Positions 26,393 to 34,268 of a DNA stretch of 64,000 nt are shown here, piece by piece (position 1 is the stretch's first letter; every line of letters starts with the position of its first letter). A program made the translations under genes and the position numbers. The notes below the pieces were generated by a model. The model saw only the letters and a list, made by a program, of their open reading frames with translations. It had not been told where the DNA came from and did not search any database. The stretch comes from an uncultured Sutterella sp. (GTDB lineage Bacteria > Pseudomonadota > Gammaproteobacteria > Burkholderiales > Burkholderiaceae_F), in contig CABQGK010000010.1 of the NCBI GenBank assembly GCA_902463725.1, forward strand, positions 1-64,000, written 5' to 3'.

Positions 26393-27780
26393 TTTCGCTC
26401 TTTGAAAAACCCCTTAGCGTCATCAATGTGGGGCTAGAGAGCTTTGCGCTCAATATTGAGCACGCCGCAGGGTCGGTCACCGCGCTCGATTGGCAGCCAC
26501 CGCTCGAGGGTGATCGCGATGCGGGGCTCATGCTTGCTCAGGCGCTCGCCGATCGCCGCATTGATAGGGCGAACGCTGAAGCGCTATCTCGCTTTCAGCT
26601 AGCCAACCCTGTGCTTTCCGACGTTCGGCGTGCCGATGAGGTCATCTGCGCCATGCGCGGCGCTCGGCTTCTGCTGCATGCGGGGCCTCCCATTGCTTGG
26701 AAGGATATGTGCGGCCCGATGCAAGGGGCGCTCTGCGGCGCGGCCGTGCTTGAGGGCTGGGCCAAGGATGTGCATGAGGCGGCTGAGGCGCTCGCCGCTG
26801 GCAACATTGCACTCGCTCCTAATCACCACCACGGTGCCGTGGGGCCGATGGCAGGTGTCATCAGCCCCTCGATGCCCGTGTGGGTTGTTGAAGAGAGCAC
26901 CTTTGGCGGGCGTGCCATCAGTAACCTCAACGAGGGGCTCGGGCAGGTCTTGCGTTTTGGCGCAAATAGTGACGAAGTGCTCAAGCGCCTTGCGTGGATG
27001 CGCGACGAGCTCGCGCCTGCCCTCAAAGCGGCTCTCGCTCTCACTGGCCCCATAGAACTCAAGCCCCTCATCGCGCAGGCGCTTTTGATGGGCGACGAGT
27101 GCCATAACCGCAATGCTGCGGCCACTGGACTTTTGATAAAGCGGCTCGCAGCCGCGCTTGCCACGCATCCAGCGGGCAGCCCTGCGCTCAACTTCATGGC
27201 TGGGAACGACCATTTCTTTCTCAACGTCTCCATGGCCGCTTGTAAAGCGATGCTCGATGCCGCACGCAACGTTGCGCACTCGAGCTTTGTCACCGTCATG
27301 GCTCGCAATGGCGTGAATTTTGGGATTCAGCTCTCCGGCACGGGCGACAGCTGGTTCCAAGCCCCCGCCAATAAAGTGGATGGGCTCTTCTTTGCGGGCT
27401 TTTCCCTTGAAGATGCCGCAGCGGACTTGGGCGACAGCGCCATCACAGAAACTGCAGGTATCGGAGGCTTTGCCATGGCGGCGGCCCCCGCCATCGTGAA
27501 GTTTGTGGGCGGCACGCCGGCGGACGCCACTGAGCAGAGTGTCAAGATGAAGCGCATTACGCTCGCCGAGAGTCCGATTTTTACACTGCCCGCTTTGAAT
27601 TTTGCGGGCGCGGGCTCTGGCATTGACGCGCGCCTCGTGCTCGAAGCGCAGATCCTCCCCGTGATCAACACAGGGATCGCGCATAAAGCTGCAGGCGTGG
27701 GGCAAATCGGTGCGGGCATTACCACTGCGCCCGAAGCCTGCTTCAGAGCGGCGCTTGCTGAGCTGCTCGCGCAACGCTAA
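26389..27780 (+). CDS. allG: DUF1116 protein, AllG-like carbamoyltransferase subunit
   Basis: A 463-residue DUF1116 (YlbE/AllG) protein. Recognisable segments include GPPIAWKDMCGPMQGA, LAPNHHHGAVGPMAGVISPSMPVWVVE and DECHNRNAAATGLLIKRLA. It overlaps fdrA by four bases, with AAGGAGGA upstream. Together with AllF and AllH it should form a phosphorolytic carbamoyltransferase that releases carbamoyl phosphate. A carbamate kinase gene to recover ATP is not in this window. It is followed after 39 bp by a permease gene, which completes a plausible uptake-and-catabolism operon. Confidence 0.87.
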   Translation: MISLFEKPLSVINVGLESFALNIEHAAGSVTALDWQPPLEGDRDAGLMLAQALADRRIDRANAEALSRFQLANPVLSDVRRADEVICAMRGARLLLHAGPPIAWKDMCGPMQGALCGAAVLEGWAKDVHEAAEALAAGNIALAPNHHHGAVGPMAGVISPSMPVWVVEESTFGGRAISNLNEGLGQVLRFGANSDEVLKRLAWMRDELAPALKAALALTGPIELKPLIAQALLMGDECHNRNAAATGLLIKRLAAALATHPAGSPALNFMAGNDHFFLNVSMAACKAMLDAARNVAHSSFVTVMARNGVNFGIQLSGTGDSWFQAPANKVDGLFFAGFSLEDAAADLGDSAITETAGIGGFAMAAAPAIVKFVGGTPADATEQSVKMKRITLAESPIFTLPALNFAGAGSGIDARLVLEAQILPVINTGIAHKAAGVGQIGAGITTAPEACFRAALAELLAQR

Positions 27781-27819
27781 CGCCTCGGCTCTCGAAAACG
27801 AATTCTTGGAGAATAAAAC

Positions 27820-29403
27820 ATGGCCTCAAATTCTGCTGCCCCAAAACTCTGGGTTTCGGGGGATTTAAATGCCTTTTTTGGGCTTTTTACCAATGTGCTC
27901 GTCAATGTGTTGGTGCTAACAGGGCTTTCGCTTTACGTCGCGCAGATTCCTGCTGAGACCGTCTATGGGCGCGTGCTCCCAGCGCTCGGGATTGCGCTTC
28001 CGCTCGGGAACCTCTTTTACGCTTGGATGGCCTGGCAGCTGGCACGCAAAACGGGGCGAAACGATGTCACCGCGCTTCCCTATGGGCCCAGTGTGCCCCA
28101 TATGTTCATTGTGGTGTTTGTGGTAATGCTCCCCACGCTGCTAGTGCATCACGACTGGCAGCTCGCTTGGAAGCTCGGACTCATCTGGGCCATGATCGTG
28201 GGGGTGATTGTGCTCCTTGGGATTTTGGTGGGTCCCACGATTCGGAAATACACGCCGCGCGCAGCGATGCTCGGGACGCTCGCTGGCATTGCCATTGCTT
28301 TCATTGCCATGCGTCCCGCGTACCAGCTCTTTGATACGGCGTGGATCGGCTTGGTCTGCTTAGGGATTATTCTCGTTAATTGGGTGGGTGGTGTGAGACT
28401 GCCCTTTGGGATGCCGGGCGGTCTTGCCGTGGTCATCGTCGGCGCGGCACTCGGTTGGGGCGCTACAGCGCTTGGTCTCACCGACATCATGAAACCCGCA
28501 GCGGTCACCGACGCGCTCGGACAGCTCTCGCTCAACCTTCCGCATTTCTCCACCCAAGTCTTTGATGTGCCCTTTGATATGGTGTTGCAACTCTTGGTGA
28601 CGGCGATTCCGCTCGGGATCTTCACCTTTACCGAGATTCTCAACAATGTGGAGTCGGCTGCCGTAGGGGGTGACGCATACAGTCTACGCACGGTGCTCGC
28701 TGCTGACGGCTTGGGTGCTATTGTGGGCGCTTTCCTTGGCTCACCTTTTCCGCCCGCGGTCTACATTGGACACCCAGGCTGGAAAGCCATGGGTGGGCGC
28801 ATTGGTTATTCGCTCGCCACAGGGATCGCCATGGCGCTTGTGTGCTTCTTGGGGCTTGCGGCGCTCCTTCTTTCGGTGATTCCGCTCGTGGCAATCGTCC
28901 CCATCCTGCTCTTTATTGGGCTGGTGATCGGCGCACAAGCCTTCCAAGTCACCCCGAAGCGCCACGCCCCAGCAATCGTCCTTGCGCTCGTGCCAAACAT
29001 TGCTGAATGGGCAAAGTCTCAAGTGGACGGAGCGCTTACGCTCAGCAACATTAACCCCGCAGCGATGGACGAGAGTGCGCTTGCCAACTTAGCCAATAAC
29101 GGCGTGCTCTACACAGGAATGACGGTCACGGGGGGAGGCGCTGTGGTGGCAGGCCTGCTCTTGGCCGCAATCAGCGTTTTCGTGATTGAACGGCGCTTTA
29201 ATTGGGCAGCGGTTTATGCGTTTGCTGCGACCGTTCTCTCCTTTTTCGGCTTTATCCACGCAGCCCACTTGGGCATCAATGTCAACGCGGGTGTCACGCT
29301 GGGCTATGCAATCGCCACTGTGATTTTCGTTTGGCTCGCGTTTGAAGCGAAAAAGGAAACGGGGTACTTTGATTGGTCCCCGATTGATAACGACGTAGAG
29401 TAA
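27820..29403 (+). CDS. NCS2-like (xanthine/uracil type) permease
   Basis: A 527-residue inner-membrane protein with about 12-14 hydrophobic helices. The first segment (FFGLFTNVLVNVLVLTGLSL), NDVTALPYGPSVPHMF, LFTFTEILNNVESAAVGGDAY-like region and SPFPPAVYIGHPGWKAMGGRIGYS are typical of NCS2-related permeases distantly related to xanthine/uracil carriers. TTGGAG precedes the ATG. Its place at the end of the AllH/hydrolase/AllF/AllG operon suggests that it brings in the purine- or pyrimidine-derived ureide those enzymes degrade. A GC-rich hairpin at 29412-29450 probably ends the operon. Confidence 0.82.
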   Translation: MASNSAAPKLWVSGDLNAFFGLFTNVLVNVLVLTGLSLYVAQIPAETVYGRVLPALGIALPLGNLFYAWMAWQLARKTGRNDVTALPYGPSVPHMFIVVFVVMLPTLLVHHDWQLAWKLGLIWAMIVGVIVLLGILVGPTIRKYTPRAAMLGTLAGIAIAFIAMRPAYQLFDTAWIGLVCLGIILVNWVGGVRLPFGMPGGLAVVIVGAALGWGATALGLTDIMKPAAVTDALGQLSLNLPHFSTQVFDVPFDMVLQLLVTAIPLGIFTFTEILNNVESAAVGGDAYSLRTVLAADGLGAIVGAFLGSPFPPAVYIGHPGWKAMGGRIGYSLATGIAMALVCFLGLAALLLSVIPLVAIVPILLFIGLVIGAQAFQVTPKRHAPAIVLALVPNIAEWAKSQVDGALTLSNINPAAMDESALANLANNGVLYTGMTVTGGGAVVAGLLLAAISVFVIERRFNWAAVYAFAATVLSFFGFIHAAHLGINVNAGVTLGYAIATVIFVWLAFEAKKETGYFDWSPIDNDVE

Positions 29404-29411
29404 AGCGCTCG

Positions 29412-29450
29412 GCGCGCGAGGTAGTACCGCTAGACGAAGGCCTCGCGCGC
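29412..29450 (+). terminator. GC-rich hairpin at the end of the ureide operon
   Basis: GCGCGCGAGG (29412-29421) and CCTCGCGCGC (29441-29450) form a perfect 10-bp stem 8 bases past the permease stop. There is no U-tract, so the element may act as a 3'-end protector or Rho-assisted terminator. The reverse-strand MmcQ-type gene ends 45 bp further. Confidence 0.5.
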
Positions 29451-29494
29451 AGAACGTGTGTAAGACGCGCAGCGCATGCAACTGCCATTGCGCC

Positions 29495-29905
29495 TCACGG
29501 CTCATCCTGAGGCAACTCGTCCTTTTTGAAGTCTTTCATGAAGTCAAGCTCCGCCTTCTCTTTTTTCGTGAGTTTGGCAAAAACGAGCTCATAGGAGCGA
29601 CGCACCAACTTGGCGATAAGCTCATCAGGCACATCATCATCCATGAACACACTGATCCAGTGCTTTTTGTTCATGTGGTAGGCGGGACGAATGCCACTAT
29701 AGGTATCGATGAGATTAGGAATAAGCTCAGGATCGTGCTTAAGGTTGATGCTCTCGAAATTCTCGTCATCGGCCATGCAGAACCACTTGGGGCCCACATA
29801 GAAAACGGTCACCGTGCGGTATTTGGGATCGTTAGCGTTAAAAGGCTGGTAGTCGTAAGTTCCTTCAAAGGAGAGGCAGAGTTCACGTAGCGCTTGGTAA
29901 TTCAT
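29495..29905 (-). CDS. MmcQ/YjbR family protein
   Basis: A 136-residue protein of the MmcQ/YjbR family (CyaY-like fold, often called DNA-binding). Family features are the N-terminal LRELCLSFEGTYDYQPF, the KWFCMADDENFESINLKHDPELIPNLI core and HMNKKHWISVFMDDDVPDELIAKLVRRSYELV. It is cytosolic. The start overlaps the previous gene's stop by four bases (ATGA), so it is translationally coupled to the exported protein encoded upstream. The precise function of the family is not settled. Confidence 0.88.
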   Translation of the reverse strand: MNYQALRELCLSFEGTYDYQPFNANDPKYRTVTVFYVGPKWFCMADDENFESINLKHDPELIPNLIDTYSGIRPAYHMNKKHWISVFMDDDVPDELIAKLVRRSYELVFAKLTKKEKAELDFMKDFKKDELPQDEP

Positions 29906-30966
29906 GGTGCACGTCCTTCAGTCCGCACCTTTGCGGCTTTGGGCGCGAGCGGCTCACCTTTTGGCGGGAAAATCGTCACACTATCGTGGATAGCCGCAAG
30001 GAGCGCCTCGTTTTTCTTGAGCGTCGCTCGAGCTTGCTCGGCGGTTTGGGCCACCACACTAAACGCCGTCACGAAGAGGTTTTTCCCAAACATCACAAAA
30101 CGTAGCACACTTGCGCGATAGAGCCGCTCATCACTACCTTCTTTTTGTTGCTGCACGACATTGCGGTCTTCAAGCGCAACGCTACCCGCAAAAGGCACCA
30201 CCGAAGTTTGGCGCTCTAGGACTTTGCCCGCGGTAAAAAGCGACAAAAAGGACTCGTCAGTTTTGAGCCGCTCAGCTTCCTGCCGCCAGTCACGCACCTC
30301 GTTGGCTTCGCTATAGCCAAGCGTCATGGTGAGTAGCTGTAGCCCATCGTACTTCATCCAACCCTGAACCAATTTTCCAGCATAGATATCGGCCATCTGC
30401 CAAGAAGCAGGCATCGTTAAGCGCACATCCCAACCATGGGTTTTAGGGCTCTCCGCGCTAGAGTAGGGGACGGGGTGCAATTCAAACTCACGCTCGGGGT
30501 GATCGTCGTAAACCACATCATCAAGCATGATCAGCACGTCACGCAATCGGGGATTGGGCATCTCGGTGCGAATAGCAAAGTCAAGTAACACTCGCGAGGC
30601 TGCGTCCGAAGAAGAAATCTGCCGATCGAGCTCGGGTTTGCTGCCCGCAAGGATATTGGCTTTAATTTTCTCTACGCGATCAGCGGACACGCCAAAACGC
30701 GTCAAATGCTCAGTGAGCTTTTCTTCGGCATTGGGGTAGCGGCGATTCCAGCCATCTTCAAAAGTCGACACCGCATCGGTATAGGCGGGGTAGCGTCGAC
30801 GAATCTCAGCGAGCACGTATTTCTGACCTAAGACGTAGCCCGTGGCATTTGCGATTAAGTCGAGATCGTTCTGGGTCAGTCCATGCGCAGCCGCCCCTTG
30901 AGCCGATGCCAACGCAGCAACGATAGAGAACGTAGCCCAGCGAAATTTGTTGCTCAGAGCGCCCAT
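29902..30966 (-). CDS. Exported protein of unknown function
   Basis: About 354 residues from the ATG at 30966, which has GGGGA 8 bases upstream; the open frame itself begins 18 codons earlier. A signal peptide (ATFSIVAALASAQGAAA) ends near residue 27, followed by a helical region, then a beta-rich C-terminal half containing MPASWQMADIYAGKLVQGWM and DSVTIFPPKGEP. No catalytic motif or known domain is recognised. It precedes, and is translationally coupled to, a MmcQ/YjbR gene. Confidence 0.75.
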   Translation of the reverse strand: MGALSNKFRWATFSIVAALASAQGAAAHGLTQNDLDLIANATGYVLGQKYVLAEIRRRYPAYTDAVSTFEDGWNRRYPNAEEKLTEHLTRFGVSADRVEKIKANILAGSKPELDRQISSSDAASRVLLDFAIRTEMPNPRLRDVLIMLDDVVYDDHPEREFELHPVPYSSAESPKTHGWDVRLTMPASWQMADIYAGKLVQGWMKYDGLQLLTMTLGYSEANEVRDWRQEAERLKTDESFLSLFTAGKVLERQTSVVPFAGSVALEDRNVVQQQKEGSDERLYRASVLRFVMFGKNLFVTAFSVVAQTAEQARATLKKNEALLAAIHDSVTIFPPKGEPLAPKAAKVRTEGRAP

Positions 30967-31436
30967 GAACAGAATCCCCATTAGGAAAGTTGAAAACCAG
31001 CGTGACAATAATCCTAGCACTCAAGTCGGTACTCTTGAGCGCTTGGCTTAGCGCTCAATATGTTTCCGCATGCGAGCGCGATGCAGTCCGCTCGTGCGCA
31101 GGACGCGCAAAAAACGGATGTTGGGCTCGAAGTATCCCGCCTTCTTGGTATTTTTCGAAAAATTTGAGCGTCAAAGCGCTGTCGAAAGCGAGGCGTTGAC
31201 GCTGGGCGCGCCACGGCTCCCAAGTCCACTCTCCGTGCGGCATTGCGGCAAATTCCCGTGGCGCTCGTGAATCTCGCTCGCGCCGCCCCCGCAAGAGCGG
31301 CGGAGGGCAGTTTGTTGAGAGAAGGCTTGACGCGAGTTCGATTTTTTTATGCTACACTGCGTTTACAGTCAAAACCAGAGTAAATTACTCGGGATTGATC
31401 AACACCCTGATTTTTAACGCTTTCAAAGGAAACACC
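30967..31436. other. Intergenic stretch before the cysteine leader
   Basis: 470 bases. The distal part probably contains the promoter of the cystine operon: TTGACG (31327-31332) and TATGCT (31348-31353) are spaced by 15 bp. A 79-codon reverse-strand frame at 31055-31294 has partly protein-like composition but no ribosome-binding site or recognised family, so I do not call it. Confidence 0.4.
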
Positions 31437-31547
31437 ATGACGCACGCCTTCCGTAAGTCCACTGTCAACATGTGTTGTTGTATGTGCGGGATTGCGTCCG
31501 TCGAATGGGAAGCCCTAGAAGCGCTTCACCGTGCAGCCCGAGCATAA
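31437..31547 (+). CDS. Cys/Met-rich leader peptide of the cystine transporter operon
   Basis: An open frame of 36 codons too short for routine gene calling. AAAGGA (31425-31430) lies 6 bases before the ATG. Residues 12-17 read MCCCMC, a run of six sulfur-containing amino acids with four cysteine codons out of five, which is extremely unlikely by chance in a 36-residue frame. It is followed 42 bases after its stop by an intrinsic terminator and then by genes for a cystine-type ABC transporter. The arrangement is that of a classical amino-acid attenuator: ribosomes short of Cys-tRNA would stall at the CCC-M-C run and change downstream RNA folding. The peptide itself probably has no other role. 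Confidence 0.85.
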   Translation: MTHAFRKSTVNMCCCMCGIASVEWEALEALHRAARA

Positions 31548-31627
31548 GACACACTCGAGACTGCGCTAGAAACAAACCCATCGTCAGGACGCTGCCACAG
31601 GAAAATTTGGGCAGCGTTTTTGTTTTT
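31494..31627 (+). promoter_or_regulatory. Transcription attenuator with competing hairpins (cystine operon)
   Basis: The terminator stem is ACGCTGCC (31589-31596) with GGCAGCGT (31610-31617), followed by TTTTTGTTTTT (31617-31627). A competing antiterminator can form from GCGTCC (31494-31499) with GGACGC (31587-31592), and from ATGGG (31505-31509) with CCCAT (31577-31581), separated by a symmetric internal loop. It occupies the left arm of the terminator. GCGTCC starts 6 bases after the last cysteine codon. The model is that stalling at Cys codons during cysteine shortage favours readthrough. This is inferred from pairing by eye without energy calculation. Confidence 0.7.
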
Positions 31628-31707
31628 CTCTCTCCCTCTGAGTCCTGCGGCAGCTGATTGACGACAAACGATTTTTTCACGATTTGTCAGCAATAAAGGA
31701 AACCATC

Positions 31708-32490
31708 ATGAATCAGCCGCTCATCCGCTCGCTTCTTATCTCTGCGCTCGCCCTCACTGGTCTTGCCGCAGGAAGCGTCAACGCCACACAACTCGACGAC
31801 ATTAAAGCCGCGGGCGTTATCACCGTGGGGACTGAAGGCAACTACCCACCCTATACCTATCACGATGACAAGGGCACGCTCACAGGGTTTGACGTGGAAT
31901 TCTCCCGTGCGCTTGCCAAAAAACTTGGTGTCAAAGTCGAATTTAAAGAAACGCTTTGGGACGGCATGATCGCTGGGCTCGATGCCAAGCGCTTTGATGT
32001 GGTGATTAACCAGGTGGGCCCCACCCCAGCCCGTCAGGAAAAGTACCTCTTCTCCGTGCCGTACGTTTATGACTACGCGAGCGTCTTGGTGAACAAGAAC
32101 AACACCGACATCCATAGCCTCGCTGATGTCAAGGGTAAGCGCGTCACGAGCAACCTCACGAGTAACTGGAGCGCGCTCGCTCGTAGCCTTGGTGCAACGA
32201 TCGTCGAAGTGCCCGATGCCTCCGCGGGTTTCATCCTCGTCTCGCAAGGTCGTGCAGATGCCGCAATCAACTCGCAGATTGCGCTCGCGGACTTTCTCAA
32301 AAAGCAGCCTCGCGCTAACGTCAAGATCGTTGGTAAGTCCGACGAACCACAGGTCGTAGCTGTCATGATCCGCAAGGGTAGCGACGATCTCAAGGCTGCC
32401 ATCGACAAAGCCATTGGCGAGCTGCAGGCTGACGGGACGATGAAGGAACTGTCGCTTAAGTTCCTCAACACGGACGTCTCCCACAAGTAA
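31708..32490 (+). CDS. tcyJ: Periplasmic cystine-type amino-acid-binding protein
   Basis: 260 residues from the ATG at 31708, with AAAGGA 7 bases upstream; a longer frame from 31684 is not needed. A signal peptide (LLISALALTGLAAGSVNA) precedes a family-3 solute-binding protein. LDDIKAAGVITVGTEGNYPPYTYHD, LTGFDVEFSRALAKKLGVKVEF and LWDGMIAGLDAKRFDVVINQVG closely follow the FliY/TcyJ cystine-binding pattern. It is the first structural gene behind a cysteine-rich leader peptide and terminator, which strengthens the cystine or cysteine assignment. Membrane and ATPase components follow at 32680 and 33355. Closely related polar amino-acid specificities are not excluded. Confidence 0.87.
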   Translation: MNQPLIRSLLISALALTGLAAGSVNATQLDDIKAAGVITVGTEGNYPPYTYHDDKGTLTGFDVEFSRALAKKLGVKVEFKETLWDGMIAGLDAKRFDVVINQVGPTPARQEKYLFSVPYVYDYASVLVNKNNTDIHSLADVKGKRVTSNLTSNWSALARSLGATIVEVPDASAGFILVSQGRADAAINSQIALADFLKKQPRANVKIVGKSDEPQVVAVMIRKGSDDLKAAIDKAIGELQADGTMKELSLKFLNTDVSHK

Positions 32491-32502
32491 GGGAGCTGCC
32501 AA

Positions 32503-32580
32503 GCTGCGCCGCGCCGCTCTCGCAGAGGGGCGCAGCACCTTCGGGGCGCCCCTTCGGCCATGACGCACAGGCCGAAGGGG
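32503..32580 (+). promoter_or_regulatory. Two strong hairpins within the cystine operon
   Basis: GCTGCGCC (32503-32510) pairs with GGCGCAGC (32529-32536), and CCCCTTCGGCC (32549-32559) pairs perfectly with GGCCGAAGGGG (32570-32580). They occupy the 190-base gap between the binding-protein and permease genes. Hairpins here commonly protect the upstream binding-protein mRNA or partially terminate, so that binding protein is made in excess over membrane components. Confidence 0.6.
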
Positions 32581-32679
32581 TTGACCCTCCACAAAAGTTC
32601 AATGCGCCCAGCGTGTCGAGTCTCTCGCTCAACACCCCCCCCTAGAGAGAGCGCAAAATTGAAAGAATAAGAACCCATC

Positions 32680-33342
32680 ATGGACGATCGCTTACTACAA
32701 CTGCTCACGGATTCCTTTTGGAATTTGCTCATTCCTGGCCTCACCGTGACGGTACCCCTTACCCTTGCGAGCTTTGCCCTTGGCTTAGCTGTCGCTGTTG
32801 CTAGTGCTCTCACCCTCGAAGCCCGCCTGCCGGTGCTCTCACAGATCATTCGTTTTTACGTATGGGTGATTCGTGGCACACCGCTACTGGTGCAACTCTT
32901 CATCATTTTCTATGGCTTACCCAACTTGGGACTCGTGATTGATCCGATCCCCTCGGCCATCATCGCCTTTACGCTTTCTGTGGGGGCATACTGCACGGAA
33001 ACGATCCGTGGTGCGATTCGTGCAGTGCCCAATGGCCAAATTGAAGCAGGGGTATGCGTGGGATTGAGCTACGTGCAGATCATGTTTTTGATTGTGCTCC
33101 CGCAGGCCTTTCGTTCCGCATTTCCCGCGCTCTTTAATTCGTTCATTTCGCTTGTGAAAGATACGTCGCTTGCCGCAAACGTCACCGTCACCGAAATGTT
33201 CATGAGCGCGCAGCGCATTGCAGCACGAACCTATGAGCCGTTTTGGCTCTATATCGAAGTGGCCGTCATTTATCTCATCTTCTCGACGGTGCTCACCGCA
33301 CTTCAAAACAAGGGTGAGCAGTACCTTAACCGTTATGCCTAA
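32680..33342 (+). CDS. tcyL: Cystine-type ABC transporter permease
   Basis: A 220-residue inner-membrane permease of the HisM/YecS type with about five helices. It contains the ABC-interaction loop (EAGVCVGLSYVQIMFLIVLPQAFR, near residues 125-148) and the family-typical YVWVIRGTPLLVQLFIIFYGLP. It lies between the binding protein and ATPase genes, 12 bp before the latter. It probably forms a homodimeric channel for cystine with the ATPase encoded at 33355. Confidence 0.9.
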   Translation: MDDRLLQLLTDSFWNLLIPGLTVTVPLTLASFALGLAVAVASALTLEARLPVLSQIIRFYVWVIRGTPLLVQLFIIFYGLPNLGLVIDPIPSAIIAFTLSVGAYCTETIRGAIRAVPNGQIEAGVCVGLSYVQIMFLIVLPQAFRSAFPALFNSFISLVKDTSLAANVTVTEMFMSAQRIAARTYEPFWLYIEVAVIYLIFSTVLTALQNKGEQYLNRYA

Positions 33343-33354
33343 GGAGAGCAAAAA

Positions 33355-34089
33355 ATGTTGAAGTTAACGGGCGTCAAGAAGGCCTTCAACGGGCAGAGCG
33401 TGCTCAAAGGGGTCAACCTCGAGGTCAATAAGGGCGATGTGATCGCCATTCTCGGTCCCTCAGGATCTGGGAAAACCACGTTGCTACGAATCGCTAATTT
33501 TCTCGAACGCGCTGATGCGGGCAGTATGACGTTTGATGAGAAAACGCTCGATCTCGCCGCTGCCTCTAAAAAGGACATCGCCGACATTCGTAAACGTACA
33601 GGCTTTGTCTTTCAAAACTACAACCTCTTTGCCAACTACACGGCGCTCGGAAACGTCACGCTCGGTCTCATGCACGGGCACGGCTTTTCCCGTGCCAAGG
33701 CGGAGGAAATTGCTCGGGCTGCGCTTGAAAAAGTTGGCCTTGCCGAGCGGCTTTCGCACTACCCGAGTCAGCTCTCTGGCGGGCAGCAGCAACGTGTGGG
33801 GATTGCCCGCGCGATTGCGCCCAACCCTGAAATTCTCTTCTTAGATGAGCCCACGAGCGCGCTCGACCCAGAGCTTATCATCGGCGTGCTGCAAGTCATT
33901 CGTGAGTTGGCTGAAGAAGGGCGCACGATGGTTATCGTCACGCACGAAATGAACTTTGCGCGTCGCGTCGCGAACCATGTGGTGTTCATGGAAGATGGTA
34001 TGGTGGTGGAAGAGGGTAGCCCCGAGGCACTCTTTACCAACCCGAAAAATGAGCGCACCCGTCAGTTTTTGACCGGACTGGGTCACTAG
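33355..34089 (+). CDS. tcyN: Cystine-type ABC transporter ATPase
   Basis: A 244-residue polar-amino-acid ABC ATPase. Walker A GPSGSGKTT is near residues 33-41, the Q-loop FVFQNYNLFANYTALGNV near 85, the signature LSGGQQQRVGIARAIA near 140, Walker B ILFLDEPTSALDPE near 160 and the switch histidine in VITHEMNFARRV near 200. GGAGAGC lies upstream of the ATG. It energises the cystine uptake system encoded in the same operon. A terminator stem overlaps its last codons at 34073-34140. Confidence 0.92.
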   Translation: MLKLTGVKKAFNGQSVLKGVNLEVNKGDVIAILGPSGSGKTTLLRIANFLERADAGSMTFDEKTLDLAAASKKDIADIRKRTGFVFQNYNLFANYTALGNVTLGLMHGHGFSRAKAEEIARAALEKVGLAERLSHYPSQLSGGQQQRVGIARAIAPNPEILFLDEPTSALDPELIIGVLQVIRELAEEGRTMVIVTHEMNFARRVANHVVFMEDGMVVEEGSPEALFTNPKNERTRQFLTGLGH

Positions 34090-34145
34090 TGCGGCACGCT
34101 GCTGCCGCGCAACTCTCTGCGATCGTCCGATCCAGTCCGGCTTTT
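34073..34145 (+). terminator. Terminator of the cystine operon, overlapping the stop codon
   Basis: CCGGACTGGGTC (34073-34084, including the last sense codons) pairs with GATCCAGTCCGG (34129-34140), with one G-U pair, and is followed by CTTTTTCC. The long loop contains its own hairpin, GCGGCA/TGCCGC (34091-34108). It is a plausible intrinsic terminator of the tcy operon. Confidence 0.55.
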
Positions 34146-34171
34146 TCCTTCGAGTGAGAGGAAGTACATAC

Positions 34172-34213
34172 AAAAATCGCGCCCAACGCAGTCGATGCGA
34201 GGGCGCGATTTTT
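34172..34213. terminator. Bidirectional intrinsic terminator
   Basis: AAAAATCGCGCCC (34172-34184) and GGGCGCGATTTTT (34201-34213) form a perfect 13-bp stem with A- and T-tracts on both sides. It would terminate both the cystine operon and the convergent gene at 34269-34760. Confidence 0.85.
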
Positions 34214-34268
34214 TGGGCTTTCGCACGAGACGCCTAATGGGCGCGCTCATCGCGAAATGCGAGATACA

